Assembly (NCBI GenBank): GCA_002437115.1 | Contig: DJOD01000029.1 | Coordinates: 1 to 53,191, forward strand | Source of the DNA: Prevotella sp. UBA6447 | GTDB lineage: Bacteria > Bacteroidota > Bacteroidia > Bacteroidales > Bacteroidaceae | Direction: 5' to 3' | DNA length: 53,191 nt | Shown here: in pieces, positions 25,846 to 34,593 of the stretch | Position numbering within the stretch: the first letter of the stretch is position 1 | Layout of the letters: each line of letters starts with the position of its first letter | Made by a program: the position numbers and the translations under genes | The notes under the pieces: generated by a model | The model's database searches: none | Seen by the model: only the letters and a program-made list of their open reading frames with translations | Told to the model about the DNA's origin: nothing

Positions 25846-26685
25846 TCACAATTCGCCCTGGTACGTGAAGCAGTCGCCGAAGGCCTCCTCCAGTCCTTGC
25901 GGTTCCTGGCGGAAGATGCCATAGAGGGCTGAGCCCGACCCGCTCATGGCGGCATAGGCTGCGCCCATGTCATAGAGCTTCTCCTTGATGCGCGCCAGCA
26001 CGGGATGCTGCGCGAAAACCGGTGCCTCAAAGTCGTTGACCAGCTCAGCGCGCCACGTGTCGATGGGCTGGCGCACGATGTCGCGGCAACTCTTCTCCGG
26101 TTTGCGGCAGACAATCTGCCTGTAGGCTTCGCGCGTGGAGACCGCCACGTCAGGCTTCACGATGGCAACGTGGTAGCCGTCTAGGTTGCCCTTGGGCCCG
26201 TCGGCAGGCTGGAGCACCTCGCCACGCCTCGTGGCAAAGGAAGGCTCCGCGGTAATGAAGAACGCGCAGTCGGAGCCCAGTTGGGCCGCATAGCGCTCCA
26301 TCTCGGCATTGCCGATGTTGAGGCGAAAACGCTCGTCGAGCAACCTGATCATGAAGGCTCCATCCGAGGAGCCACCACCCAGTCCGGCCTGTGAGGGGAT
26401 GCGCTTGTAGAGGTGTGCGTGGATGGGCGGCAGGTTGAAGTCGGCTGCCAACAACTCATAGGCTCGCACCACCAGGTTGTTGCGCTCCTCGCATTCGACC
26501 TGGTTGCCCGTCACCTTCAGGTCGCAGGGCGTGTCATGGGGGAAGCGTGGATCCATGTGCTTGATTTCAAGTACATCGGTAAGTGGGACGGGATAGAACA
26601 CCGTCTCCAGGTCATGAAAACCATCGGCCCGTTCCGCTATGATGTTGAGGCCGAGATTAATCTTTGCGCAAGGTAATGTCAGCAT
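25846..26685 (-). CDS. ispE: 4-diphosphocytidyl-2-C-methyl-D-erythritol kinase
   Basis: A 279-aa GHMP kinase. The N-terminus is AKINLGLNIIAERADGFHDL, the ATP-binding glycine motif is PSQAGLGGGSSDGAFM, and the C-terminal motif is AAMSGSGSALYGIF. IspE phosphorylates CDP-ME in the MEP isoprenoid pathway, using ATP in the cytoplasm. The length and motifs are typical. A -7 box TATATTTG lies at 26757-26764 on the minus strand, about 72 nt upstream of the ATG; no clear -33 was seen. Confidence 0.96.
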   Translation of the reverse strand: MLTLPCAKINLGLNIIAERADGFHDLETVFYPVPLTDVLEIKHMDPRFPHDTPCDLKVTGNQVECEERNNLVVRAYELLAADFNLPPIHAHLYKRIPSQAGLGGGSSDGAFMIRLLDERFRLNIGNAEMERYAAQLGSDCAFFITAEPSFATRRGEVLQPADGPKGNLDGYHVAIVKPDVAVSTREAYRQIVCRKPEKSCRDIVRQPIDTWRAELVNDFEAPVFAQHPVLARIKEKLYDMGAAYAAMSGSGSALYGIFRQEPQGLEEAFGDCFTYQGEL

Positions 26686-26881
26686 ACTTATAAGATGTTT
26701 TACTTGTCAATGACTATGATGTTATGAGATGTTTACAAGGCACCTTTGTTTTCCTGCAAATATAATCTTTTTCATGCGAAACACGCCTTTTCCATCCTAT
26801 TTTTTTCATTGTTGGCGTAAAATAAATCATGGGGCACGCCCCTACGCATACCACATGATTGATGAAAAGGGAATCAACCGC

Positions 26882-27396
26882 TCACTTCACAAGTACCTTC
26901 TTTCCTTGGCGAATATATACACCGTGTGTGGGATTGCTCACTCGCCTACCCATTAAGTCGTAAAACATGTTGTCGGGTGACTGTGGATAAGCCTTCACTT
27001 CCCCCACGCCAGCATGTACAGGCCCATTATAGGCAAGTTTGAAGTTGTCCCATACCATCCATGTGGTGCCCGATGAAGGTTCCGCGATGCCATAGGTCAA
27101 AATCAAAGTAGGTGGAGTGCCACACCTCCACCACGCCGTTGTAGCGTTGGTTTCCCCCTGTGCCGCTCATGTTCCATCCGAACCCGTTGCCCACAAAATC
27201 GAGGTTGATCATGAACGGCGTGGCAACGAGCGGTTCGTCTTCCTTGGTCTGTGCCATATAGTCGGCATAGAAACGGCTGCGCTTAATGGCGAAGAGTTGC
27301 CAGTGCGCAATGTCATCGCCAATCTTGTTGCAGGCCATCTCCAAAACAAGATTATCGGGAGATGGCCTTTTGTGATGGTTGAGGAAACGACCGTTT
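26882..27396 (-). pseudogene. Remnant of a secreted glycan-active protein with a C-terminal sorting tail
   Basis: Two minus-strand frames together resemble the end of a secreted Prevotella protein. The first (ACNKIGDDIAHWQLFAIKR; FMINLDFVGNGFGWNMSGTG; YNGVVEVWHSTYFDFD) is open straight after the GH2 stop. At about 27106 the sense shifts to another frame (LTYGIAEPSSGTTWMVWDNF) ending FYDLMGRRVSNPTHGVYIRQ and GKKVLVK, a Prevotella-type C-terminal tail. Between these parts about 60-80 residues normally found in this module appear deleted. No start codon, signal peptide or catalytic domain is left. Confidence 0.6.
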
Positions 27397-27398
27397 CG

Positions 27399-29852
27399 TC
27401 AACCAAGCGGCTTCACCGCCTTGATGACGAGTGAGCGTTGCAGACGGGCTTTTTTGTCGCGCACGACTACGGTGATGTCGCCTGGTGTGTCTGCAGCTTG
27501 CACCGTGATGACCAGTTTGCCGCTAAACAGGGGCATGTGGGGCTCCGTAAACACCTCGAGCGAGGTGGCATCACCATTGCAAATGGCCTTGAACGATCCC
27601 GCTCCCTGCACCGCCACATCCATGGTGTCTGTGGCAGTGGGCAACTCGGTGCCATCCTTGTCAACCAAGCTCACTGTGATGTAACTCATATCCGCGCCAT
27701 CAGCATGGATCACATCGCGGTCGGCCTCAAGTTTGATGGCAGTTGCCTTGCCCGCAGTCTTCACGGTATGCTCCGCCGCCGGCTTTCCTGTGGCATCGTA
27801 AGCCACCACGCGCACCTCGCCTGGTTCATAGCGCACCTCGTCCCACATCAGGCGGTAACGCTTGGCGCGCTCCAACGCCAGTGCGGGCGTTGATTCGCCA
27901 TGGTCATCGGGCCGAGGTGTAGTAATCTTTTTGCGTCGACCTTGCGACTTGCCGTTGACAAAAAGTTCCGCTTCGGGATAGTCGGTATAGACAAACACAG
28001 GTGTTACCTGGCCTTCGCGCCCAGGCCACGTCCAATGGGGCAAAATGTGGAGCGTATGCTCCCGACGATTCCAAACCGAGCGATAGAGGTAATAGCGGTC
28101 TTTGGGTAAGCCGGCAAGGTCGAGAATGCCAAAGTAGCTGCTTCGGCTGGGCCAATAGTTATCGTAAGGGGTAGGTTCGCCCAGGTAGTCATAGCCAGTC
28201 CACACAAACTGGCCAATGGTGTAGTTGCGATCTTCCTGCATGATGAAGTCAAGGTCGGGAAGGTTGCTCCATGAACACCATTCGGTGTCATATCCCGATA
28301 CCTGGCCATCGCCTTCATCGGAGGTTACTTTGAACTGGACGGGAAACTTGTAGATGCCACGAGAGCTGACCGTGGAGGCCGTCTCTGAACCCAGTAGAAA
28401 ACCCTGTGGCAGCTGGGAGATCGTAGCATCGTAGCGATGCACTCGGTAATTATAGCCAGGTATATCCGTTGCTTGGGCAAAACCCGACCGCAAGGCATCA
28501 TCAGGACGGTCAAGCCCCTGGGTAACGGGGCGCGTAGAGTCGAGGCGATGGCATAAGTTTTGCAGGTGTGTGGCTATGTCCCTACCTTCCTTGCTGCCCT
28601 GCTCGGGTATCTCATTGCCGATGGAATACATCACAAGGCTGGGGTGGTTGCGGTTAGACAGCACCAGGTGCGTGATGTCGCGGTCGCTCCAGTCACGGAA
28701 AAATTGGGCGTACCCGTTCTTGCATTTGGGATAAACCCACATGTCGAAACTTTCGGCCATAACCATCATGCCCAGAGAGTCGTAGACCTCCATCTGCATC
28801 TGCGAAGGCAGGTTGTGGGAGGTGCGGATGGCATCGGCTCCCATGTCTTTCAAAGCCTTGACCTGGCGGATGAGGGCAGCTTTGTTGACCGCAGCTCCCA
28901 AGGGACCCAGGTCGTGGTGCAGGCATACACCCTGGAACTTTCGCGGATGCCCATTCAGGGCAAAGCCCCGTTCTTCGGTATAGGAGATGGTGCGCACACC
29001 AGTCTTCAGGCGAAGCCGATCAATGACACGCCCCTTTTGGCGGAGGGTGACCAGCACCTCATAAAGGTAAGGTGTCTCGGGCGACCACAAGCGGGGATGC
29101 GACAAGGGCAAGTCGGCATGCACACGTCCGCTGTCACTCACGGAAGCGTTTGCCACCTGCGCCACGCGCCCTTCGGGGCTTAGGATGGACACATCCACGG
29201 CAAGCTTCTTCTGATGGTCGAAGCCAACGAGTTGTGTGTCGAACTGCAAAGTGGCAGCCGAAGAGTCAGCCTTTTCGGTACGCACGAATGTCTGCCAAGG
29301 ATCGAGACATAACATGGGTGTCGTTACCAACTTGACAGGCCGGTATAAGCCAGCTCCCGGATACCAGCGACTACTCTCAGCCTGATTGTTCAAACTGACG
29401 GCTATGGTGTTGATTCCCTTCTGCAAATAGGATGTTACATCCACGCGGAAGGGGCTGTAGCCATAGGCCCAGGAGCCTGCCCGAAGACCATTGACATAGA
29501 CCACAGGCTCGGCCATGGCACCGTCAAACTCAAGCGTGGCGCGCTGCCCTTTTAGGTTGCCAACGGTAAGTGACGTGATGTAATAGCCACGTCCTATCCA
29601 CGGAAGGGCACCGGAGCGACCTGATTTCTCGGTTTTCTCTTTTTCGCCGTTCTGTTCTATAGCCACAGTTTGCAAGTCCCATTTTTTGTCGAAAGGGCCA
29701 CTGATAGCCCAGTCGTGAGGAACGCTGACAGATTGCCAATGGAGGCTGTCGCGTGAAAATTGCCAAGTACGAAGTGTTTGTTCTTGCCGTGTTTGTGCCT
29801 GAACTGCACAGACAGCCCAAACAAACAAGGATGAGATTAGGATCGGTTTCAT
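27399..29852 (-). CDS. GH2 family beta-galactosidase (periplasmic/secreted)
   Basis: An 817-aa exported protein (signal MKPILISSLFVWAVCAVQA). The GH2 order is visible: sugar-binding domain (WQSVSVPHDWAISGPF; RGYYITSLTVG; GYSPFRVDVTSYL), Ig-like sandwich and TIM barrel. The acid/base is Glu414 in SIGNEIPEQG and the nucleophile is Glu490 in LGSETAST. After the barrel come a DUF4982-like region (WTWPGREGQVTPVFVYTDYP) and an invasin/Big-like C-terminal domain. Such enzymes remove terminal beta-linked galactose (or glucuronic acid in close relatives) from host or plant glycans. A TAATTTTG box lies at 29888-29895 on the minus strand. Confidence 0.92.
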   Translation of the reverse strand: MKPILISSLFVWAVCAVQAQTRQEQTLRTWQFSRDSLHWQSVSVPHDWAISGPFDKKWDLQTVAIEQNGEKEKTEKSGRSGALPWIGRGYYITSLTVGNLKGQRATLEFDGAMAEPVVYVNGLRAGSWAYGYSPFRVDVTSYLQKGINTIAVSLNNQAESSRWYPGAGLYRPVKLVTTPMLCLDPWQTFVRTEKADSSAATLQFDTQLVGFDHQKKLAVDVSILSPEGRVAQVANASVSDSGRVHADLPLSHPRLWSPETPYLYEVLVTLRQKGRVIDRLRLKTGVRTISYTEERGFALNGHPRKFQGVCLHHDLGPLGAAVNKAALIRQVKALKDMGADAIRTSHNLPSQMQMEVYDSLGMMVMAESFDMWVYPKCKNGYAQFFRDWSDRDITHLVLSNRNHPSLVMYSIGNEIPEQGSKEGRDIATHLQNLCHRLDSTRPVTQGLDRPDDALRSGFAQATDIPGYNYRVHRYDATISQLPQGFLLGSETASTVSSRGIYKFPVQFKVTSDEGDGQVSGYDTEWCSWSNLPDLDFIMQEDRNYTIGQFVWTGYDYLGEPTPYDNYWPSRSSYFGILDLAGLPKDRYYLYRSVWNRREHTLHILPHWTWPGREGQVTPVFVYTDYPEAELFVNGKSQGRRKKITTPRPDDHGESTPALALERAKRYRLMWDEVRYEPGEVRVVAYDATGKPAAEHTVKTAGKATAIKLEADRDVIHADGADMSYITVSLVDKDGTELPTATDTMDVAVQGAGSFKAICNGDATSLEVFTEPHMPLFSGKLVITVQAADTPGDITVVVRDKKARLQRSLVIKAVKPLG

Positions 29853-29945
29853 GTGTTACCTTTAGAGATTTAGGATTTAATAAAATGCAAAATTAACCAT
29901 TATCAAGAAAAAAACTCTCGTTTCTCAAGAAAGATTAACAAAAAA

Positions 29946-29976
29946 TTTGGATTATAAGAAATAAATGTTATCTTTG
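29946..29976 (+). promoter_or_regulatory. Consensus promoter with no protein gene downstream
   Basis: TTTG (29946-29949), 19 nt, TATCTTTG (29969-29976). This is as good as the tRNA and SRP promoters, yet the plus strand downstream has no ORF and a terminator 65-95 nt later. It is taken as the promoter of a small RNA. Confidence 0.75.
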
Positions 29977-29981
29977 CGAAA

Positions 29982-30072
29982 AGTTATCCTGAAAATAATC
30001 TTTTTACCTTAAGAGGAACTAATACCTATTGAAGATTTGGAGCGATTGCCTGCGAAGGCCGTCGCTTTTTTT
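29982..30072 (+). ncRNA. Candidate small RNA of about 90 nt
   Basis: Transcription from the consensus promoter at 29946-29976 would begin around 29982-29984. A terminator follows: GCGA (30042-30045) with TCGC (30062-30065) and GCCT (30048-30051) with AGGC (30056-30059), then seven T (30066-30072). No start codon with a credible frame lies between. The gap is between the divergent GH2 gene and the convergent nrdG gene. I do not recognise an Rfam family. The alternative, a very short leader peptide, was not seen. Confidence 0.6.
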
Positions 30073-30150
30073 GTTAAGACAATTTCAATAAATTTGCCTT
30101 GCCATATTTTGAGGCTCTTTTAGAAGATAGCGTATCTGTGGGCGAGAGCC

Positions 30151-30178
30151 AAAAAGAGGATGGCCAACTACCATCCTC
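30151..30178 (-). terminator. Terminator of the nrdD-nrdG operon
   Basis: On the minus strand GAGGATGG (30171-30178) pairs with CCATCCTC (30156-30163) across a 7-nt loop and is followed by five T. The hairpin begins at the nrdG stop codon. Confidence 0.8.
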
Positions 30179-30644
30179 ATTTGTTCCAAAAACGACACGT
30201 GATATCCACAAACTGATTTTCACCAACGCGTTTGTAGAGGCGTTGGTTGGTGGTCTTGTCCTTCAATCCGCCGAGGTGGCGAATGTAGGGCCCTAACTTG
30301 ATGTAGTCGAAATGACGCTTGTCGACATCATGTGGGAGCCGGATGCGTCCGCTGTACCACGCCACTTTGATTTCAGGATGTCTTGCGTGAAGCCAGACGG
30401 CCAACTGTTCAACGGCCGTAGGATCCGCATCGCCACCCATGAAACTGACACAGGTAATCATACCATCGTTGGGAAAGATAAGTCGCTGCAACGCCTCGGG
30501 GGTCAGCGGAGTGCCGATGTCTTGCCACAGGTAGCTGCTGTGGCAACCAGGACAGTGACAGGGACAGCCTGAAAGGTTGATGGCGAGGGTCGTCTCATCG
30601 GGAATTTCCTGGAAGACGACCTCGGTATTTACATATTTGAGCAT
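30177..30644 (-). CDS. nrdG: Anaerobic ribonucleoside-triphosphate reductase activating protein
   Basis: A 155-aa radical SAM activase. The Cys motif INLSGCPCHCPGCHSSYLW carries the cluster ligands, followed by FMGGDADP and YIKLGPYI. NrdG uses S-adenosylmethionine and a 4Fe-4S cluster to form the glycyl radical on NrdD. The ATG at 30644 (MLKYVNTEVVF) is preferred over an upstream TTG. It follows nrdD by 27 nt as a two-gene operon and ends in a terminator. Confidence 0.95.
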   Translation of the reverse strand: MLKYVNTEVVFQEIPDETTLAINLSGCPCHCPGCHSSYLWQDIGTPLTPEALQRLIFPNDGMITCVSFMGGDADPTAVEQLAVWLHARHPEIKVAWYSGRIRLPHDVDKRHFDYIKLGPYIRHLGGLKDKTTNQRLYKRVGENQFVDITCRFWNK

Positions 30645-30671
30645 AGCGAATTGTCGAGCCAAGCGGGCCAA

Positions 30672-32822
30672 TTACTTGACCACCTCCTCGCGTTTCTTGC
30701 CCAGCTGCAGCTTGGCGGTTTGTGGCATGCGGTCTACCCCGGCGTAGAAACGACGGTGAGCCTCTTTCTGGCGCGCTTCGGAGAAATTAGACACACGTTT
30801 CAAGTAGCCGATGATGCGGGTCAGGTAATCCACATTCTTGGAATGGCAGACGGGACATTCCTTCAAGTAACGCTTGTCGATATGGCCACAGTCATTGCAG
30901 ACCGTATTGGGTATATTATAAGTAAAGTAGTTGCATCCTTCCTTGGCCGCCACGCGGAAGAGTTGGCGATACTGAGCCTGGGACAGGTGTTCCTCAAGGT
31001 TCATGTGCAAGGCCGAGCCTCCTGTCAAGTGTTCTATGTATGGGGCACCATGCAGCTTAAACTTGTCTATGATGGAAAGCGAGTCGTCCTCAACCACATA
31101 AAAATAGCTGTTATAGCAGTCGCGAGGCACAAAGTAACCATCCTCGCGATCCCACTTGGCGTGCTTCACACCAACATTCTCAGCCGGAATCATCTCGCAG
31201 TTGAACATCACATCCTTGGAACGGTACTGCTTGTTATATTTCTCCACCAACGAGAGGATGCCCTGCACAAAATGGAGGTAATCGTCGTTGGGCGTAATTT
31301 TTAACCCCATAAACTCGGCGGCCTCCACCAAGCCATTGATGCCTATCGTGAGATACTGGCGGTTGATGTTGATGTATCCAGCGTCAAAGAGAGGCAACAT
31401 GCCATGCTTCTGCAAATCCTTCAGATTCTCGTTGTAGGCCAACTGTACCTTGTGGCACATGTCGATGATGTTAGAAAGGAATTCCTTGTAGTCCTGCTTG
31501 TGGTTGATCGCATACTGCACGCAGCGGTTCAGGTTGATGGTCAGCACGCTCTTGGAGCCTGTCGACACGCCACCGGCTCCCAGCGTGTAGCTGAAGCCAT
31601 TATCTTGTATCTCATTGCGCAAGCGGCAGCAACTTGACAAGGAGTCGGCATTGTCAGACAGGTAGGTGAAGAAACTGTGGCCCTTGGCATACATCTCGGC
31701 GGCAAAGTCACCCCACTCTTTGTCCTTGCAATCGCCATTCTCCGTAAGCATGGCCATCGTTTCCACTGGAAAGGTGAGCACTGTCTTGGTGCGCTCCTGG
31801 TTGAACCAGGTCATGAAACGCTTCTGCAGCCAGTCGACGCCTTCCCAATGGGGCTGTGAACCGTCGGGGAAGAAAAAGTTGCCAAACAGCGATTCGAAAT
31901 AATAGCGGTCGTAATAGCTGATGTTCCAAAACACCGCCTGGTAGTTGCGGGCACCTGTTGGCTGGTTGAGCGAATAGACAATCTGCTCAAAGCAATCGGT
32001 GATGACCTTGTCGAGCGTGCGCTTCTTCAAGCTGAGGTCGACAACCTCGTCGGCATGCTTGTAATAATCCTGGCCATACTCTTTCTCGATGAAATAATTC
32101 ATGTACATCAGAAACTCGGGCGTGGCACACGCTCCCGCAAGCATCGAGCTGACCATGAAAACCATGTTGATGAATCCGCCGCAAAAAGACTTGAGGTTCG
32201 TGGGGGCTGTGGAGTTGCCTCCAATGCTCGTCGTGCCACCGATAAGCCAAGGATACATGGTGATGGAAGCACAGTAGTTGGCAAGGTTGGTCTCGTCGTT
32301 CTTGTACACAAAATGGTGAGCCAACTTGTCGAGGTACTCGTCAGCCAACTCCTTGCCATACATTTTCTTGATGCGCTCAGTGAGCAGGCGACGGTTCAGG
32401 CGGATAAAGCTGGATTTCGGCAGCTCACCTATCAGCGTGGCAATGTTCTTGTGCTCCACATTCGCATTGGCGTCGAATTTTGAGCCTGTGGCAGCGTTTT
32501 CAGCTTCCATATAATCAGAAAGAAACTTCATCTTTTCCAAAGTCTCGCGATCTTCCTGGTGTTCTTGGCGGTAAAGGATAAACGATTTCGCAACCTTATA
32601 ATAGCCCTCTTTCATCAGTGACACCTCCACCTGGTTCTGGATATCCTCCACACGGACACCATCCTGAATGTCGAGATGGCTCAGAATCTTGGAGACGGAG
32701 CCTAAATCGATAGTCTCTGAGCAAGCGCTAAACGCCTTTAGTACCGCATTCATGATCTTGTCGAGAGAAAAACGATCTTTCGAGCCATCACGCTTGGTAA
32801 TTGTAAAGTTCTTGATTTCCAT
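30672..32822 (-). CDS. nrdD: Anaerobic ribonucleoside-triphosphate reductase (class III)
   Basis: A 716-aa protein with an N-terminal ATP-cone (FTITKRDGSKDRFSLDKI), the reductase barrel (GGTTSIGGNSTAPTNLKSFC, SCCRLRNEIQDNGFSYTLGA), a C-terminal zinc site (CNDCGHIDKRYLKECPVC) and the glycyl-radical loop RIIGYLKRVSNF. It makes dNTPs from NTPs without oxygen, so the cell grows anaerobically. A TAACTTTG box sits at 32967-32974 on the minus strand, giving a leader of about 140 nt that contains a 9-bp inverted repeat (32865-32873 / 32892-32900). Confidence 0.97.
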   Translation of the reverse strand: MEIKNFTITKRDGSKDRFSLDKIMNAVLKAFSACSETIDLGSVSKILSHLDIQDGVRVEDIQNQVEVSLMKEGYYKVAKSFILYRQEHQEDRETLEKMKFLSDYMEAENAATGSKFDANANVEHKNIATLIGELPKSSFIRLNRRLLTERIKKMYGKELADEYLDKLAHHFVYKNDETNLANYCASITMYPWLIGGTTSIGGNSTAPTNLKSFCGGFINMVFMVSSMLAGACATPEFLMYMNYFIEKEYGQDYYKHADEVVDLSLKKRTLDKVITDCFEQIVYSLNQPTGARNYQAVFWNISYYDRYYFESLFGNFFFPDGSQPHWEGVDWLQKRFMTWFNQERTKTVLTFPVETMAMLTENGDCKDKEWGDFAAEMYAKGHSFFTYLSDNADSLSSCCRLRNEIQDNGFSYTLGAGGVSTGSKSVLTINLNRCVQYAINHKQDYKEFLSNIIDMCHKVQLAYNENLKDLQKHGMLPLFDAGYININRQYLTIGINGLVEAAEFMGLKITPNDDYLHFVQGILSLVEKYNKQYRSKDVMFNCEMIPAENVGVKHAKWDREDGYFVPRDCYNSYFYVVEDDSLSIIDKFKLHGAPYIEHLTGGSALHMNLEEHLSQAQYRQLFRVAAKEGCNYFTYNIPNTVCNDCGHIDKRYLKECPVCHSKNVDYLTRIIGYLKRVSNFSEARQKEAHRRFYAGVDRMPQTAKLQLGKKREEVVK

Positions 32823-33434
32823 GCTTTTATACTGTTTCTTTGTTGTGCTATTTTACCGTTTTCAGAAAACTTTTCTCGTTTATTGTTTTAGAAAGTTTTC
32901 CAAAAAGGATAACTTTTTCTTCTAAGAAGTTGCTTATTATTCTTCATTTGGTTAACTTTCTCATTGCAAAGTTAATCAAAATATCTTGAGATCACCTCCC
33001 ACTATCAAGGCTATTTTTCTGCGTTTTACAAATTTTAATGACTGTTTCAAGACAAAATCCAGTCGTGCTACTTGAGCCTTACACAAGATAACTTTTGATT
33101 ATCACAAGGTTATGGAGCATGCCCAAGGAGTCTGCTTGCAAGGTGTCACTATTGGGGATTGATCAGTAGAGATTACAATTGGAACTATACAAGAAAACAT
33201 TACGAGGGAAAGGCGACCATAGACGCACTGCAAACACGATGAAACGCATGGAAAAGCACATTATTCATTGTCAGCCCCAGCTGTAGCCGCTCTGTTCCAT
33301 CAAGGTACAGAGCGGCTACAGTTAACAATCTGAATAATTCGTGTCACCGTAAAAATGGCAGTCACTTTTGTGCCCTACCTGCTTACTTTTACCAATAATT
33401 TTGCTAACTTTGCACAAAAGCACTAACAAACAAA
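32823..33434. other. Intergenic region between nrdD and the lipoprotein gene
   Basis: About 610 nt, AT-rich, with no gene seen. It holds the nrdD promoter box (32967-32974, minus), an inverted repeat in the nrdD leader (GAAAACTTT at 32865-32873, AAAGTTTTC at 32892-32900), a strong 15-bp hairpin (33281-33321) and the TAACTTTG box of the lipoprotein gene (33405-33412, plus). No classic NrdR box was found by eye. Confidence 0.5.
33281..33321. repeat. Perfect 15-bp inverted repeat (stable hairpin)
   Basis: CTGTAGCCGCTCTGT (33281-33295) and its exact complement ACAGAGCGGCTACAG (33307-33321) flank an 11-nt loop. No T-tract follows on either side, so it is not a standard terminator. Confidence 0.75.
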
Positions 33435-34001
33435 ATGAAGAAATTTGTTTTCGGCCTCGTCATAACCTCCTTGCTAATAACTGCTGTTGGATGCAAGGAA
33501 AAGAAAGAGCAACAGGTCATCATCATTAAAAAGCCTAAAATGGCAAAGGTGGAAAAACCACAAAAGATGGAGGACTTAAGGCAAACACACGTCGTTTACT
33601 GGATGGGAAACAAGTACACAGTGGAGACATATAGAACTTCTGTAGACTCTTTGCCTCTCGCAACAGATGGTGCCAGGCGTTACTACGATAACTGCATCAA
33701 CATGAATGTGTATCGATCAGACGGTACTCTGTTTTTCAGCCATAAGTTTCTCAAGAGCGATTTCAGAGATTATGTGGACAACTCCTATTATGAAGGAGGT
33801 GCACTCTTGGGCATTGCTTTTGAAAAGGCCAATGGAAGCCTGCTGATATTTGGTGCCAGCGTAGGAAGTCCAGATAGGGCAAGTGACGAATACGTGCCAC
33901 TCATCGTCAAAGTGAACAATACAGGAAACTACTCCATTGAGAAAGACCCTGAACAGGATGTCGGCTCCATGAGAAATGAGCCAGACACCGACGACGAATA
34001 G
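33435..34001 (+). CDS. DUF4738-type lipoprotein
   Basis: A 188-aa lipoprotein. The signal peptide MKKFVFGLVITSLLITAVGC ends in a lipobox with Cys20, then a Lys-rich linker (KPKMAKVEKPQKMEDL) and a small globular domain (VVYWMGNKYTVETYRTSVDS; NVYRSDGTLFFSHKFLKSDF; DNSYYEGGALLGIAFEKANG). The acidic tail ends EPDTDDE. It resembles Bacteroidetes DUF4738 proteins of unknown function. A TAACTTTG box lies at 33405-33412, 22 nt upstream of the ATG. It converges on a minus-strand gene. Confidence 0.75.
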   Translation: MKKFVFGLVITSLLITAVGCKEKKEQQVIIIKKPKMAKVEKPQKMEDLRQTHVVYWMGNKYTVETYRTSVDSLPLATDGARRYYDNCINMNVYRSDGTLFFSHKFLKSDFRDYVDNSYYEGGALLGIAFEKANGSLLIFGASVGSPDRASDEYVPLIVKVNNTGNYSIEKDPEQDVGSMRNEPDTDDE

Positions 34002-34135
34002 CCCAGGGCTCCTATAAGCTTTCTGAATGTTAGAAAACTCCAGAAAGCCCCAATGCGTACGAATAACTATAAAATCATGGCGAGTGGAAAAACAACTCCA
34101 ATCTCCCACTCGCCATGAATCTTTGAATGGTCTCT

Positions 34136-34525
34136 TTAGCGCTCGCGGCGCGTCAAGACAGCGTAAGCTTGGTCGAAAGAGCGAGGGTGCGAAGCCGTAA
34201 GGCAAATGTTGACAAGACAATTGGCAAGCAACTCCACGTCGTTTAAGTCAACCCCGCGTCCACGTGAAATATCCTTGCCAAGACATACTTCCCATGTGCA
34301 GCGGAAATCGGCATCAGCAGCTCCCATATACGTCTCATTCGTCTTGTCGTCGCGCATCAACTGGTAGCGGATGGTCTTCTTGGACGACACGGGACGCATC
34401 TTCACCAAAATATCATATGCTTGATTCAACGGTTCGCGAAACTTAGCTGTCCCTGGGAACATGTTAGAAATCTCAGGCATTATCTCAGCGAAGTCGTATG
34501 CCTGAAGAAGTTCGAATAATTTCAT
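34136..34525 (-). CDS. Conserved-looking hypothetical protein, 129 aa
   Basis: I do not recognise a named family. The protein (MKLFELLQAYDFAEIMPEIS start) is soluble with no signal peptide or membrane segment; it has an FREPLNQAYDIL helix, a beta-rich middle (KTIRYQLMRDDKTNETYMGA) and CTWEVCLGKDI followed by an LNDVELLANCLVNICLTAS helix. The ATG at 34525 and the codon use look genuine. It lies 68 nt downstream of ribH on the same strand. Confidence 0.7.
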   Translation of the reverse strand: MKLFELLQAYDFAEIMPEISNMFPGTAKFREPLNQAYDILVKMRPVSSKKTIRYQLMRDDKTNETYMGAADADFRCTWEVCLGKDISRGRGVDLNDVELLANCLVNICLTASHPRSFDQAYAVLTRRER

Positions 34526-34593
34526 GATTAATTATTAAAAAACGATGATGACAAAGCAATCCTTGCACCTTGCCATCATCGCTATATCTTTTC

